A stretch of DNA of 64,000 nucleotides, from contig JAYKKI010000027.1 of NCBI GenBank assembly GCA_039881145.1, positions 18,673,001-18,737,000 on the forward strand. Direction: 5' to 3'. The notes under the pieces are model-generated. The model saw only the letters and a program-made list of their open reading frames with translations. It did not search any database and was not told where the DNA came from. Of this stretch, positions 1-11,723 are shown piece by piece. A program made the position numbers and the translations under genes. Source of the stretch: Druceiella hillmani. Lineage: Eukaryota; Arthropoda; Insecta; Lepidoptera; Hepialidae. How positions within the stretch are numbered: position 1 is the stretch's first letter; each line of letters starts with the position of its first letter.

Positions 1-118
1 GAAACTACGTGATGTAGTATTATTTCTACTTTCTTTAATTTCTTTAACCACGACCTAGGTTTCGTTGTATTACATCTTCAAGTGGGATATTAGCAAAGAT
101 TTTTGCTAATATCTTATG
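1..118. mobile_element. Partial copy of fold-back element family M1
   Basis: The window opens inside one arm of the M1 fold-back family (starts GAAACTACGTGATGTAG, includes CCACGACCTAGGTTTCG). The same arm occurs intact at 9249-9332 and 44237-44331. Here only the left arm and the loop-like GATATTAGC...GCTAATATC stem are present. The matching right arm is missing, so this is a half element or one cut by the window edge. No coding capacity is seen. Confidence 0.75.
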
Positions 119-529
119 CTATCTATCTATATATTATTTATGTCACATTATGTAAATTTTTATATTTTTTCATTATTGTAGATTAAAAAGTTGTCTATAC
201 GTTAATTTAAACTATGATTAATTTTAATCATAAAGGAAAATGTGTCCATCGCTTTAGGCCTGATTGAGTAAAGAAAAATTTAAAATGCCATGAATTATAG
301 ATTATGTGTTATTCCGTCACATGAACTACTTGTGAAATACAATTAATTCCAATCTGTTGCTTAGGTGTAAATTTATTAGGTTACTCGCAATAAAAACACT
401 TAGATATGCATGTCATAAATAAGGATGTTTAGTTAATATTCTACCATATAATCAGTCAACATTTAATACATGTTACATTTTTGTTTGTAAAAATCTACCT
501 TAAAATATTTTCGCCTAATCCCAAAAAAG
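119..529. other. AT-rich sequence, nothing recognised
   Basis: Plain AT-rich sequence between the partial M1 element and the GC-richer island at 530. No open frame, hairpin or repeat worth calling was seen. Confidence 0.5.
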
Positions 530-729
530 GAAAGTATTCAAACAACGTGCTCCATAAATACAGACAGGTGTTCGTGAAAGCCATTCATAAGGCGTTAGTG
601 CTATCAAGAACTGGTGTTGGACCCGGAAAGAGGGTCCTGAGAAGATTGATGACATCGAAGGGTGAAATACCCTTACGGGCTGTTATGACTCGAATCGGAT
701 GCCGCGAAATTGGTCTGCGACCGGTTTGA
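530..729 (+). other. GC-richer island with an open frame ending at 729
   Basis: About 200 bases clearly richer in G+C than their surroundings. The plus frame is open from upstream of 530 to a TGA at 727-729 and would encode a basic peptide ending in REIGLRPV. The minus strand is also largely open across the core (585 upward). I recognise neither product. A codon starting at 481 is TTG and that part is low-complexity, so the frame has no convincing start; if coding, it would be a terminal exon entered by splicing. A conserved non-coding element or transposon fragment is equally possible. Confidence 0.25.
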
Positions 730-1139
730 ATTAAGATCTCTGCACTTAAAATGAGAAAAGTCGGTAAGCTTTTAAGGTAAAAAAAGGAAGGAAATCTACT
801 AATGCATTTAAAAGCTAGTGGTTGTGTTGTGACAAAATTGACAAAAATATTTATTATAAAAATTTTATAAATCAAAATATAAAAAATATATCCTTAAGCG
901 GAGATTTCACTTTCAAATAGAAAAAAAATTTCCTTTCCGTGAATTTATTCTCTCTTGTTTGTGACGCTATTTTCTGTTGCTGTACCAAAATTCCATATTA
1001 TACACTATATAGAGAAATATAAAAAAAGAATATACATATTATGATAATTTTAACGCCCTAATGGGTTCAACACTTTTCTATTAGCTTTACTTGTGTAAAT
1101 AAACAAGTCGAGTTAGTCGATTTTCACACAATTCTTATT
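730..1139. other. AT-rich sequence, nothing recognised
   Basis: AT-rich stretch with homopolymer A runs after the island. No conserved-looking frame or repeat was identified. Confidence 0.45.
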
Positions 1140-1240
1140 TTCGTACCGATTGGGAAGTTTGTAAATTTAAACAAGAAATTCTGATAACAATACAGTAATA
1201 TGGTAGCATCGAGTGATATTGCAATGAAAGAAGGAGGCTG
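1140..1240 (+). repeat. Dispersed repeat copy 1 (TAACAATACAGTAATATGGTA)
   Basis: A segment around TAACAATACAGTAATATGG, followed by an ATCG(A/G)GTGATATTGC(A/G)ATGAAAGA block, recurs in the same orientation at about 3770-3850. The two copies differ by scattered substitutions. This is a short direct dispersed repeat of unknown origin. Confidence 0.65.
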
Positions 1241-1354
1241 TTATAGGATCTTCTAAAGCCTAACATGACAAACAAAGCTATCGAATGTGGGCTCTTTCGA
1301 TTCATCAAGAGTTATTTCATAACCGAAACGATTTGATGATGTAGAAAAGAGATA

Positions 1355-1531
1355 GTCATGGGAACTTGTCGATGGCTAACGGTAAACCCATTGAATTTGG
1401 GGCTCGTTTGACTTGCCTCGATGAGTCCTTTTCTTACATATGTTGGAGAAGGAAGGTGGTCACGGGAACTTCTCGAAGATTAACGGTAAACCCATCGAGT
1501 TTATTCTCGTTTGATTTATCTCGATGGGTCC
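1355..1531 (+). repeat. Two tandem units with internal ACCCATCGAG/CTCGATGGGT inverted repeat
   Basis: Two units of about 72 bases, offset by about 104, share GTCAYGGGAACTTSTCGA, AACGGTAAACCCAT and CTCGATGRGTCC. Each contains the inverted pair ACCCATCGAG ... CTCGATGGGT (exact in the second unit), which could form a stem. A weaker third copy may lie at 1270-1310. No coding frame spans both units. Confidence 0.65.
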
Positions 1532-1540
1532 ATTATTAAG

Positions 1541-2459
1541 AACAGCGCGTTTCTTAATTTTTTTTAATATTCATTTGACATTATATCACTAATAACAACT
1601 TCGATAAAAAAGATTAAACTAAGTTTCAAGATAGTTATAACGATTTGCATCTTATCTTTTAATACGAATCTTTAAATACGGGTTGTAGGTAAAGAGACAT
1701 TGGTAAATATATTATTTTATTAAATATTTATTCTAGGTAAATTATGAAAACCAATTGAAATATACTTATTAGCATATTTGTTACCTGCTAACTCTGCAAC
1801 TAACTAATAAACCACACTGTGAAAACAGTACTCATGATTATTTACTTTAGTTTTTATGGTTCTGTATTTCAAAAAGAAAAAAGGAACACTTAAAGAATCA
1901 CATCATTGCCCGCCTATCCGTCTGTCTATGGATCAATGGCCTTTTTCACAGGAACACGTGGAGGTATCAAATGGAAATTAATATCAAATGTTTAGATCTA
2001 TGGTTTCTTGGAGCTTTGTAAACAAAATCCAGCTTCTTAGTCAACTCAATAAAAAAACCCTAAAAATACGGCCATTTATGCAGCATATTTTGATACTCGC
2101 AAATAAATAAAAACTTATTGGGTACTTATTGTTGACCTGGAATCGTAAAATTTGGCAGGAAGGAAGATCTCACAGCACAAGTAAAGGAACTACTTTCTGT
2201 AGGAGTATTGTTCAATAGGAATGTTATTTACCATTAAATATTTACAAATCCCCAAACGTGTACGGAGGGTAGTCGATAAAGTAAAAAAGTCAAGTAAAAA
2301 GTAAACAAACATCAAAAATCTCAAGGTCAGTCCTTTTGATTTATAATTAGTATTTACCAAGATTTTTAGGAAATGTTTTGAATATAATTACCCTTACTAT
2401 TATGTAATTTGAAAAATATTAACAAGTAACATATTTTGCAAGAAAAATTACAGCACCAA

Positions 2460-2460
<1 letters not shown>
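1541..2460. other. AT-rich sequence, nothing recognised
   Basis: No open frame of note and no strong repeat seen on either strand. Confidence 0.4.
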
Positions 2461-2526
<66 letters not shown>

Positions 2527-2542
2527 CCTATATATATATATA
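2461..2542. repeat. (TA)n microsatellite
   Basis: Near-pure TA dinucleotide tract interrupted once by CCCC at 2525-2528. Confidence 0.98.
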
Positions 2543-3080
2543 AATATAATTTGTAAACTGCTTTTAAATTGAAAGCAATACGTTCCACTTAAGTTTGTTG
2601 GCTCGTAGACTACGCCTAACTACTGGTAATTAATTATTTTTCAACGCTGCAACGTTATGATCTTTTAATATAATTCCAGAATAATTTTTTTCACCTGATT
2701 TTATGACTTCGTTTATTGCTAATGAAATTATTAGGAGAAAGCACCCCCAAATTATAAATATTTTACACCCCTAGAAATTTAATGAACAATTATAAATAGC
2801 TGAAGTTTTGTTTTTATTTTAGTTTGGCATAGTTAAGTGTCTGTTATAATTTCAGAAAAAATCGATTTTGACTTTAAGATTTATCGCAAAGTCAGGACGG
2901 CAATGTATAAAACTGATAGTATTTCTATTAAAATAAAAACGGTCTATCTAAACGCACTACTAAAGTTCCGTACATGTTTAAGTACTCATAAAAATTCTAT
3001 TAAACTATTCACAAATATTATTTTTTTTGCAACATAAATATATCTTCAAACATAATGCATATTGCAAAATTAATAAAATC
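2543..3080. other. AT-rich sequence, nothing recognised
   Basis: AT-rich. A plus-strand open frame at 2837-3037 (66 codons) starts with GTG, has low complexity and resembles no family I know. I treat it as chance. Confidence 0.4.
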
Positions 3081-3084
3081 TAAA

Positions 3085-3390
3085 ATAAATTGTCAAAGTT
3101 TTCTGGTAATTTTTAATCAAATTTTACCAATATCGTTTTTTATGATTTTTAATTCAGTAGTTGCGGAAATAGAGTTTTAAGAAAAATATCAATTATTTTA
3201 TTTACTCTGTTTTTAATTTTCAGAAATTTTTTTATAAAAGTTAGCTAAGCAAAACATATCGCTTAATATGCAAAATTTTAACTTTCTAAGCATAGCAATT
3301 TCTGAGAAAATCGACGATAACCGACGGACTGAATCATCTTATAAGAATTCCCTTTTTCATTTGAGGTACGAAACTCTAAAACCCTATATC
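3085..3390 (+). repeat. Degenerate 3' portion of dispersed repeat family G
   Basis: Ends with the family-G signature: TTTCTGAGAAAATCGACG, a CGACGGACTGA block, then CCCTTTTTCATTTGAGGTA and CGAAACTCTAAAA. The same tail occurs at about 45465-45545 and 50765-50850. The 5' head is not recognisable, so this is a truncated or decayed copy. Confidence 0.6.
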
Positions 3391-3769
3391 AAAGCGTCTC
3401 GAAATGCATAAAAGTTGCATTCATTAGTGATTGCAGTTATTCTCATTGTGTTCATTCTAGTAATAAATATTTAAAACAACGTAATGAAATGCATTTAAAA
3501 GCCAATACAAAATTTGTACTTTTATTAAACGATTAACATTAAAATTAAAAGTTCAGCAGATAATAAAAATGACATTAAAAATACCGTTATAATAACAGCC
3601 TTTATTTTTGAAAAGTAACAATTTACTTAATTAATAGAGAAAATCTTAGAGTTTCTCAGTAAATATTTAAACGAATCCCAGAGTCATTTATATATTAAAA
3701 TAATTGTTTCGACTTTTATACAGAATTAGATCTAAATATGTTTTACATTTTAATTTAGACATATTTATA

Positions 3770-3853
3770 AAGACTTTGTAAACTTAACCTAGACATTCTT
3801 ATAACAATACAGTAATATGGTACCATCGGGTGATATTGCGATGAAAGAGATAT
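3770..3853 (+). repeat. Dispersed repeat copy 2 (TAACAATACAGTAATATGGTA)
   Basis: Direct copy of the segment at 1140-1240 (shares TAACAATACAGTAATATGGTA and GTGATATTGC). The downstream sequences of the two copies are unrelated. Confidence 0.65.
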
Positions 3854-3854
3854 A

Positions 3855-4555
3855 TATAACATTTAAAAAAAATATTTACAATACACCACAAGTTCTTGAT
3901 GCTATGGTGGTTTTGAAACAGTGATACAAATCTACGGTCACTATTAGGGCTGAAGCGAAGTACATATAACTCCTAACATAGAATGACAAAAGTAAAGTAT
4001 TTTGATTGAAGCAGGACACGTGATGTTATTCTTTTTTATAACGTGATTGTATCTACGACTATATAACAGTCTACGGTTATATTTTACTCGAATATTTATT
4101 TCGTTTAAGTATGTAGTTAAGACAAACCTTTCAACTTTTCGTAAACAGATCTGGTCATATGTAAATTCGGAAGATATGAAAAGATTTATGCACGTACATA
4201 CATACATTTGATCATAGACTGTTAAACACAAAACCTTGCTTAGCGCACCCCATGTGGGCAAAAGCAAACAATATACATAAATCATGGACGTGCTACATTT
4301 CGAATTCGATTTACATTGACACACTTGAAAGATGAGAGCGGTGTGCGAAATAAACAGGGCGAGGGAGTTATTTATTTTGCATAGGGTTTTTTTATTGCAA
4401 TATGAATAGCACTGATTTATAACAAAAATACGACCATAATAGTTATTTATATTACATTTCTAGTCATAAAAATTTACAACTGATAATATATTTCTGACCT
4501 AATTTTTTCCGATAAAAATAGTTTAGTTCTTCTATTTCTTATTCTATAACACCTC
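3855..4555. other. AT-rich sequence with one unrecognised minus-strand open frame
   Basis: Holds a 126-codon minus frame (3944-4324), one of the two longest in the window. The translation is Cys/Tyr/Ile-rich, shows no motif I recognise and has no supporting context. In DNA this AT-rich an open frame of this size is only mildly unexpected, so it is recorded but not called a gene. Confidence 0.35.
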
Positions 4556-4557
4556 TT

Positions 4558-4930
4558 TTTAAAGTTTCGTTGTCATACACGGAACCATTATAATTTCATC
4601 ATGTGTTTGTGTGTCGATCTGTCTGTCACACCCTCGTAGCGTTGTATAGTTTTATAACAGATAGAATATTACATGAATTTGCTCCATATAAAAATACAGC
4701 AAAATTGTTTTTTCTTATTTTTTAAGCGCCTCTCCTTATTAAAAATAGAGGATATTGTTAGAAAGGGGTCTAAAATGGAGTTTTGGGTTCATTAACTTCT
4801 TTTAATTATTTAGCCCTTGTTACGATATATGAAGTTCTAATTCGTTGCGACGCGTGCCCTCTCCCAGCCACATTTTGAAAAAATATTATATAAAAATCCT
4901 GAAAAAAAGGTTAAATGAGTATTTTAAGTG
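4558..4930 (-). repeat. Family G repeat, minus orientation
   Basis: Read on the minus strand, the block TGACAGACAGATCGACACAC followed by a degraded GGTTCCGTGTATG matches the tail region of family G (compare 49866-49947 on the plus strand). The body runs to higher coordinates and fades in AT-rich sequence. Boundaries are approximate. Confidence 0.5.
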
Positions 4931-5584
4931 GAATTATTTTATTATATAATTTCAATAATCTTAAAACTACCAAAAAAAACTTAAATACCGCAAATGGAAT
5001 TTACTGAATCAGCTAATGTATATAAAACTAATTATTCTGAATTATTAGAATCGTTCCTCAATATTTCATGAAAAAGAATATAGAAAACTAGTTTTAATAG
5101 CAGCTTCAACTGTCGGAGTATTAGAATCCTTGTTAAGTTACCATAGACTTTTCTGAATACGTATGAACTCGACATAAGAATTTACATAATACGTATAATT
5201 TAATATTGTTTTAACCGATTACAAAATTCCAATTCATTAGTGGTCCCCGACACTTGTTTGTTAGTAAGTAAAGAAATTCATTCTTAAAATACACGATCTT
5301 CGAAAACCATAAAAATTATGGTCATCTTTCAAAAAATAAATATTGGTTAACCACTTAATTGTTAATCACGAAATTAAAATTAATACCTAGACGTAAAAAA
5401 TGCTTTAAAATAAATAGTAAAAAATTACGTGGAAATATTTACGCTAGGTTTAAAAGAAAATTCTTTTAATATTAAATTATTATTATCGTACCACTAAAAA
5501 AAGAAGATTTGATTTAGAATCCCATGATAAATTATATTTTTATATTCGTGCTATTTGAGATTAAAAATGTTCACTTCAAAAACC
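4931..5584. other. AT-rich sequence, nothing recognised
   Basis: Very AT-rich, with no frame or repeat worth calling. Confidence 0.4.
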
Positions 5585-6125
5585 CTGAGTTAAAAATATG
5601 TTGAAAATTAATTATTAATTTGATACGTAACTCTATTTACAAATAAAAAATTTTCAATTCACTGAAATGTGACAGAAAAATAAAAAAAATTATGTTTACA
5701 CCTTTTTTGCATCATAATATTATTTACGCATATATCGTATTATCATTACTAATATAACGAAGAGAAAATGTGTGTCTTCATTGTTTTGTATATCTTTCTT
5801 TAATGCTTAATCTGCTTCACGGATTTCGGAACATAGATAATATACATAGTAGATTAAAAAACAAAATATTATATGAAAATTAAATATTAATTTGGTACGT
5901 TACTCTTATTTACAAATGACAAATTTTCAATTTACTAACAGATAAATAAAAAATTATGTTTTTGCATCTTTTTTGATTTATAATATTACTTACACGTATT
6001 ATCATTACTAATATAATACTAATAGTCATTACTAATAGTCTTTCTTTAATGTTTAATCTGCTTCACGGATTTCGAATCGATTTGAATATAAATAATATAC
6101 ATAGTATATTAAAAAGCAAAATATA
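5585..6125 (+). repeat. Tandem duplication, unit about 270-300 bp
   Basis: Two adjacent direct copies share AAATTAAWTATTAATTTG, TTTACAAAT, AAATTTTCAATT, ATTATCATTACTAATATAA and TCTGCTTCACGGATTTCG. The first is about 5585-5865 and the second about 5870-6125. They have diverged by substitutions and small indels, so the duplication is not recent. Confidence 0.8.
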
Positions 6126-6669
6126 TATAATCATTGAACATAGAAGCTAATAAATTTGCTGCTCTGCTATTATTTTTATATTAAAAATAATGTGACCTAT
6201 TCAAGTTTTTATGGGTTAATTATTGCACGGCAATTTAATCCACTCTGCTATCACTTAAATCATTGCACTCACACGCACTGCACCACGCAAATGTTAAAAG
6301 TTAAGTGTACCAAATGATGTTTAAAATATTTTTTTTTATTCCTGATAACACACATTGTAGTTTTTGATTGTAGTTTTTGAGTGTTACGAGTATATTCTAA
6401 ATCGAGAATTAAGTTTTTACCTCCGCCTTGCCTGTATAAATGCAAGAAACTATCGAATTTGATAGTGACTGTTTTTTAATCTATAAACCGCTTACTAAAT
6501 ATATACAATTTTAAATTTATGTCTAATTTCGTCTGTCTCCATTTGTTATTTTATTTTTCAACGTTCTTTAACATAAATTGAAAATAAATAAGTTAACGAA
6601 TATTTAATTTCAATATCTGTATAATTTATCTTTAAAAAATGTTTGCCTAATTTACAACTCACAGGCCAC

Positions 6670-6990
6670 ATAATTAAACATACAAACAACGAAGAACTAT
6701 AGCAAAGCAAAAGCAAAAAACGATAGGTTTTGATTACTCACTGAAGTCACAGTAATAGTCACAATCAATCATTCAACGGACCATCCACGGATAAAATTTA
6801 AATTTAAATTATAAATTAGTAATAATTATACAAATATAAACAACGAAAACCTAAAGTAAAACCGAAGCGAAAAATTATAAGTTTTATTACTCACAGGAGG
6901 CACAGTAATAGTCACAATCAATCATTCAACGGACCATCCACGGATAAAATTGAAATTTACATTATAAATTAGTAACATTCAATCTAAACG
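6670..6990 (+). repeat. Tandem duplication, offset 153 bp
   Basis: The block CACAGTAATAGTCACAATCA plus the next 22 bases is identical at 6748 and 6901. Flanks (ACAACGAA...GATTACTCAC and AATTATAAATTAGTAA) are also shared. The two-copy direct repeat fades on both sides. The central 40 bases are better preserved than the rest. Confidence 0.9.
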
Positions 6991-7860
6991 AACTAAAAGT
7001 GATAGTAGAAAATGAAATATATTGTAATTTTTGTTACATTAGTTACTCTGCCATCATCAACCTACAACCGACTCTTTTGTAAACTAAACAACAGAGTCCT
7101 TAAATATAAAAAAAATATTTTCCAAAAATCCAACATCCTCTTTTCTCCTTTAAATTATATAAAAATCGTACCAGTTATATAAAATCGTAATCGTCCAGAC
7201 GTAATTCAAATTAAGGTTTAAAGGTACAATTGTACCATTACTCGTTACTATCATCCGTAATAATGAAGTTACACAAAAATTCATATGACTATAAATTAAG
7301 ATCTAAAACAAACTAAACTAAACTGATCAAATATTTCACCAAGTCTTAGATCTTGTTATTGAATATCACCAGTATGGCTACATACAACTATGATAGTTAC
7401 TCTTCACATAAAAATATTGGTAGAAAAATTGCATGATTTTTAAGGTTTTTAATATTATTTTACATTATTTACTGTTAAAATAAACCCTCTTATGTACCAA
7501 TAATTTTAGAACCAGATTAAGCAGATAGTATAATTGTATTTAAATCAAGTCAATTTACTAAAACATTTTAGGAGCTGCCTCTAGAATTAAAGACCACGCT
7601 ATTTCTAATGGATTTGTAATTACAAAAATAACGTTACAAAATATATTTTAGTATATCTGAAAACAGATTAATGATTTTATTTCAAACAGTTTCTAATCGC
7701 TTTTGCTGTTTATTCAAGAATAAATTTAATTAAATTAATATAAACATTTCAAAGCTTTTAATTGTAAATTCTTGCTTCGAAAATATTTCCATTCCAATTA
7801 AGTCGGATGAACATTTCGTTATATAATTTTTCTAAATATTAATGCGAAAGCTTTAATTTC
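6991..7860. other. AT-rich sequence, nothing recognised
   Basis: No open frame over 60 codons, no clear dispersed repeat. Confidence 0.4.
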
Positions 7861-7864
7861 GCTG

Positions 7865-7960
7865 TAGAATTTTTCTAAGTATTAAGCTTTCATATATTCT
7901 AAGTATTAATGCAAAAGCTTTCGTATATTCTAAGTATTAATGCAAAAGCTTTCACAAAAT
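7865..7960 (+). repeat. Short tandem repeat, unit about 34 bp
   Basis: TATATTCTAAGTATTAATGC plus AAAAGCTTTC occurs twice in tandem with a third, shorter copy upstream (TTCTAAGTATTAAGCTTTC). Confidence 0.85.
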
Positions 7961-9235
7961 ATTACGCATTATCTGTTTTGACACCCACTTTATAAAATAA
8001 TTTATCCCCATCTGTGAACAAGACAAATTAACGTTTGTGACATTGCTGTGGAGCTCAATGACTAAACTACATTAATGTTTTTACGACTGCAGGTATAAGC
8101 CTTTATTTAACTTTATAATATTAAACTTTATTTTATCACACGAATTACCTACAAATTAATTCAGAATATCATTTCTCACGAGGACTAGACGTGCCTAATT
8201 AGACCAATGTTTGGATTTCATAAAATTCTAATACGCTTCTCATTCAGCCATAATCTCCATTTTAAATATTTGGAATAAATTTCTACTGAATTTTTTTCTA
8301 AAATAACTTTTATTCATTTATTCTGTCGTAATGGAGTAGTACATTATTCATTCTTTAATAGATTCTCTTTCAGGGAAATTTACATGAGTCAGTGACAAAT
8401 TTAATGCCAGTTTTTATATTTTCATCCATCGAAAACCTTAGTACTGAATATTTTTAATACTATATTTCTGTCGACATATACAACGTTGCTAAGCAAAAAC
8501 TGTTTGAGAATGAATTTATAAGCATGTAATAAATTTATCACCATATAATTAACGATAAATGTAGATTTTATTAAATTCCCCATATAAAGCAAATCATAAA
8601 AACGGTTCACTCAAATATAAATTCGCTTCTCACTAAAATCGATAAGTAGAGTATATGGTTACGAAATCCATCTGAAGTTTTTTTTTTTATTTTAAACAAG
8701 TTAAGTATGGACAAGAAGCGTGCCGTGAAATTTTATATTCATATCTATTTGAAATTTATAATGCATTACAAAATCAAAATCACATAATTTTGTGACTGTT
8801 CGATGTTGCAGCATAACGATGAAAACAGTGACTTTACGAGTATTTTTATTACGTAAAGAAATATTTCTTTTTAAATAAAATCAGGTCATAAATATAAGGG
8901 ATGATTGCTTTTCACAGACCTAATTGAGCGAATTGATATTGGAGAGGTTTTTTTAAGTACCATCGAAAAATGTAATATTGCCTTCATGAAATATGATTCT
9001 TCCAACAGCTTTATACATCGCCCCCAACCCCGCCCGCCCAACCACCTTCGTCTATATTTTAATATACATATGTCCGAAATATGAAAAAGATAACCAACCA
9101 TATTTAATAAGCATTTAGAATCAAAATTATATTTGCTTAACTTACACTGACATGTACATTAAAAAATTTAGGCAACTAAGTTACTTATTTACATCGGAAA
9201 TATATTTTTATAACATAAAATAATAACAATCTTAT
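7961..9235. other. AT-rich sequence with a small C-rich patch
   Basis: No supported gene. A pyrimidine-rich patch near 9017-9050 (CGCCCCCAACCCCGCCCGCC) is the only GC-rich feature and has no open frame or repeat partner that I can see. Confidence 0.4.
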
Positions 9236-9499
9236 ACAGATATATATCCGCAATTAAATGAAACTACGTGATGTAGTATTATTTCTACTATCTTTAATTT
9301 CTTTACCACGACCTAGGTTTCGTTGTATTACAACATCTTCAGGTGGGATATTAGCAAAGATAGTGTAATACAACGAAACCTAGGTCGTGGTAAAGAAATT
9401 AAAGATAGTAGAAATAATACTACATCACGTAGTTTCATTTAATTGCGAATAATGAATTTCTACAAAATTAACGCCAAATATATTCAACAGATATATATC
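9236..9499. mobile_element. Intact M1 fold-back element with perfect 84-bp arms
   Basis: Left arm 9249-9332 and right arm 9364-9447 are exact reverse complements over 84 bases, with a 31-base spacer. A 40-base tail (ending GGCG side, GCGTTAATTTTGTAG in reverse) lies on the right at 9448-9486; the same tail flanks the 44-kb copy. The 13-mer ACAGATATATATC sits just outside on both sides (9236-9248 and 9487-9499) and could be a target-site duplication, although it is low in complexity. There is no coding sequence, so this is a non-autonomous MITE or Foldback-type element. Exact arm identity suggests recent insertion or arm-to-arm conversion. Confidence 0.9.
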
Positions 9500-10476
9500 T
9501 CAATCTTATAATCTCAATAGATATAGATAATCGTATATTTCTGCTTCTTTTCATCTTTCGCCGTTCGGAATATAAGGGTTGAATTTACTATGAAGAACAT
9601 AAAGATAATATTCCTACACGTTTTTGCCAAAGGATTTACGAAATTCTTATCACTAAATTAATCTATTTACATGGTCTTGAGTTATGGAAACATCACTAAT
9701 TCCGTTGACGTTTTTCCTCATATTTACTAAAGAAAGTAAAATCTCATTGTCGTTATTATTTTTGCGAAACGTGATTACTGAAAACAGACAACCAAAATAT
9801 TTTCCTAAGTCATAAAACACGTTTATTTGCGTGAAGTAATAAATTTTGTAAAATAGAAATAAACTACAGTAAATAAAAAAAAATTTGGACGAAATATATT
9901 GCCAATTACGAACAGCATGGATTTTATTTTTTCTGCCTTCGAAATTTCAATCAAAAAACCCGTATCTTAAGTTTTTTTCTCTCCTGTTAAATGGAAAAAT
10001 AATTTAATAAACATCTTTTTCTTTCAAATACATTACATCGAGGTAAATCAATGTAAATCGACATCAATTATGAACTCTTCTACTTTATGAGGTAAAGTTT
10101 TTTTTTATAATTATTCACATTAAGATGTAACTTTGAATGACCGATTGGTAATCATTAATTCATGACGGGAAGTAGATCATACACGTTAATCACATAAGAA
10201 AATTCCAACAGCATGTTGCGAGGCAGGAGTTCCTAAATTGAATAAGAAAAAGGTGATGCCTAAGGTGCCGGTTTAATATCAAGACCTTTATTCATTGGAA
10301 ACATTTAGAGAGATTTACTCTCAGCAATTAGATCAAGTAGCTAAGAAACTAAATAATTAGAGTAGTGTCCTCAGTGGTAGCATTAGATCGTATACCGCAA
10401 AATATATTAGTCAAAAATAATAAAAGCTGGCCTGGGTTCTGTTACTACATATACAAAATTAATCAAAAAGTTAATG
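9500..10476. other. AT-rich sequence, nothing recognised
   Basis: No gene or strong repeat seen. The open frame at 10365-10571 is carried mostly by the TA microsatellite. Confidence 0.4.
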
Positions 10477-10493
10477 TATATATATATATATAT

Positions 10494-10547
<54 letters not shown>
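10477..10547. repeat. (TA)n microsatellite
   Basis: TA tract with a single CATG interruption. Confidence 0.97.
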
Positions 10548-10549
<2 letters not shown>

Positions 10550-10849
10550 TATTAAATATTTTATACCGTAATCAAACTACAAAATACGAATCAATTTATT
10601 AATACAGTTTCAATTTTTATATCGATTATAGTTTCAAAACCATTCCTACAGTTAACATTTGTTTTGGAGTTATCGTAGACAAAACAAATGTTTTTTTTAA
10701 ATAATTTGTACTTTTATATAGTTGTTGATATAATTCAACTATGGCGACAAGTTCAACAATTTTCAATATTTAAACCTTTAAACTTAAACCATAAATTCGT
10801 TGCATCGGTCATTTCAAAGCAACAAAATAATTGTAAATAGTAAACAAAG

Positions 10850-11100
10850 AAAGGCACAAACATCACACCGTGTAATCGAAAACATGTGTTCAAACGTTTT
10901 ATCGCCAGTTCGTGATCCCAATATATCGCACGAACAATGAATTTTAATTTTTAACTTTTGACGGATCCCACGTAGGCGACGAGCCCCCTACGTGACGACG
11001 TCACGTAAAAATGCTACGAATAGTATACGCTGGCTGCGTGATTCGAAGTAAACTTTTGAGCAACAATAATGAACTTCGTTGTAAAATTCTATGTAAAAAT
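10850..11100 (+). repeat. K element, divergent copy
   Basis: Shares with the K copies at 26.2 and 37.5 kb the order GTTTTATCG, ATATATCG, CACGAACAATGAATTT, CACGTAGG, CCTACGTGAC, CACGTA, and GGCTGCGTGATTCG near 11031. It is markedly GC-richer than its flanks. It contains TGACGTCA-like and ACGTG cores. It is much more divergent from the 26-kb copy than that is from the 37-kb copy. No coding frame. Confidence 0.6.
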
Positions 11101-11154
11101 TTAGCTTTTCAAAATCAGTTTTTTATTCTTGGACTTTTCCCTTCACTATTGCTG

Positions 11155-11188
11155 TAAGATCTCCCATTATGCCCAATGGGAGATCTTA
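11155..11188. repeat. Short perfect hairpin
   Basis: TAAGATCTCCCATT (11155-11168) and AATGGGAGATCTTA (11175-11188) are exact inverted repeats around a 6-base loop. It lies just after the K element and could be an element end or a chance stem. A T-run needed for a terminator-like reading has no meaning in this eukaryotic context. Confidence 0.7.
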
Positions 11189-11723
11189 AGTCTCTTCTTT
11201 CTTTCTTTTTAAGATGGTAGGTCTACCGGAAGTATAGTTTTAATAATCAGTGAGTAAGATTAGTGCATGAATAAAAAACTACGTTTTAAAGGGCCATATA
11301 TTTTTGTTATGTGAACTAAAACCCTTAAAATATTTACAATAATGCAAGATTTCAATGTATTATCAAATATTAATAAGTAATACGAGGTCTCACTGTATTC
11401 ATTTCAACTAGCTATCTCGAGCCATTTCTCAGACAAAAAGCTTAGAGAAGCAGATTAACGGATGATCGAATAAGAGTACTTTGTTTTTCATTTTGATGAA
11501 CAGAACTCTAAAAATTGAACGGTTTTGTTTCTTACAAGTATTCCATATCGTATCAGATTTTCCAGCAGCATTGTTCCAGGTTTTTTAGCTTGCAAACTAG
11601 AAAGACTCGTAGATACGGGTGTCGGTGTACAGTTTTCCACATGATTATATTGGTAAATCGAACATTAATCGACTTAAAATTTAAAGTAAAATAGTTCGAT
11701 ACACGTAAATGAGACTTTTGGCA

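Noticed and set aside
3944..4324. 126-codon minus-strand open frame
   Set aside because: No recognised motif, no gene context and only mildly longer than chance expects in 64 kb of AT-rich DNA.
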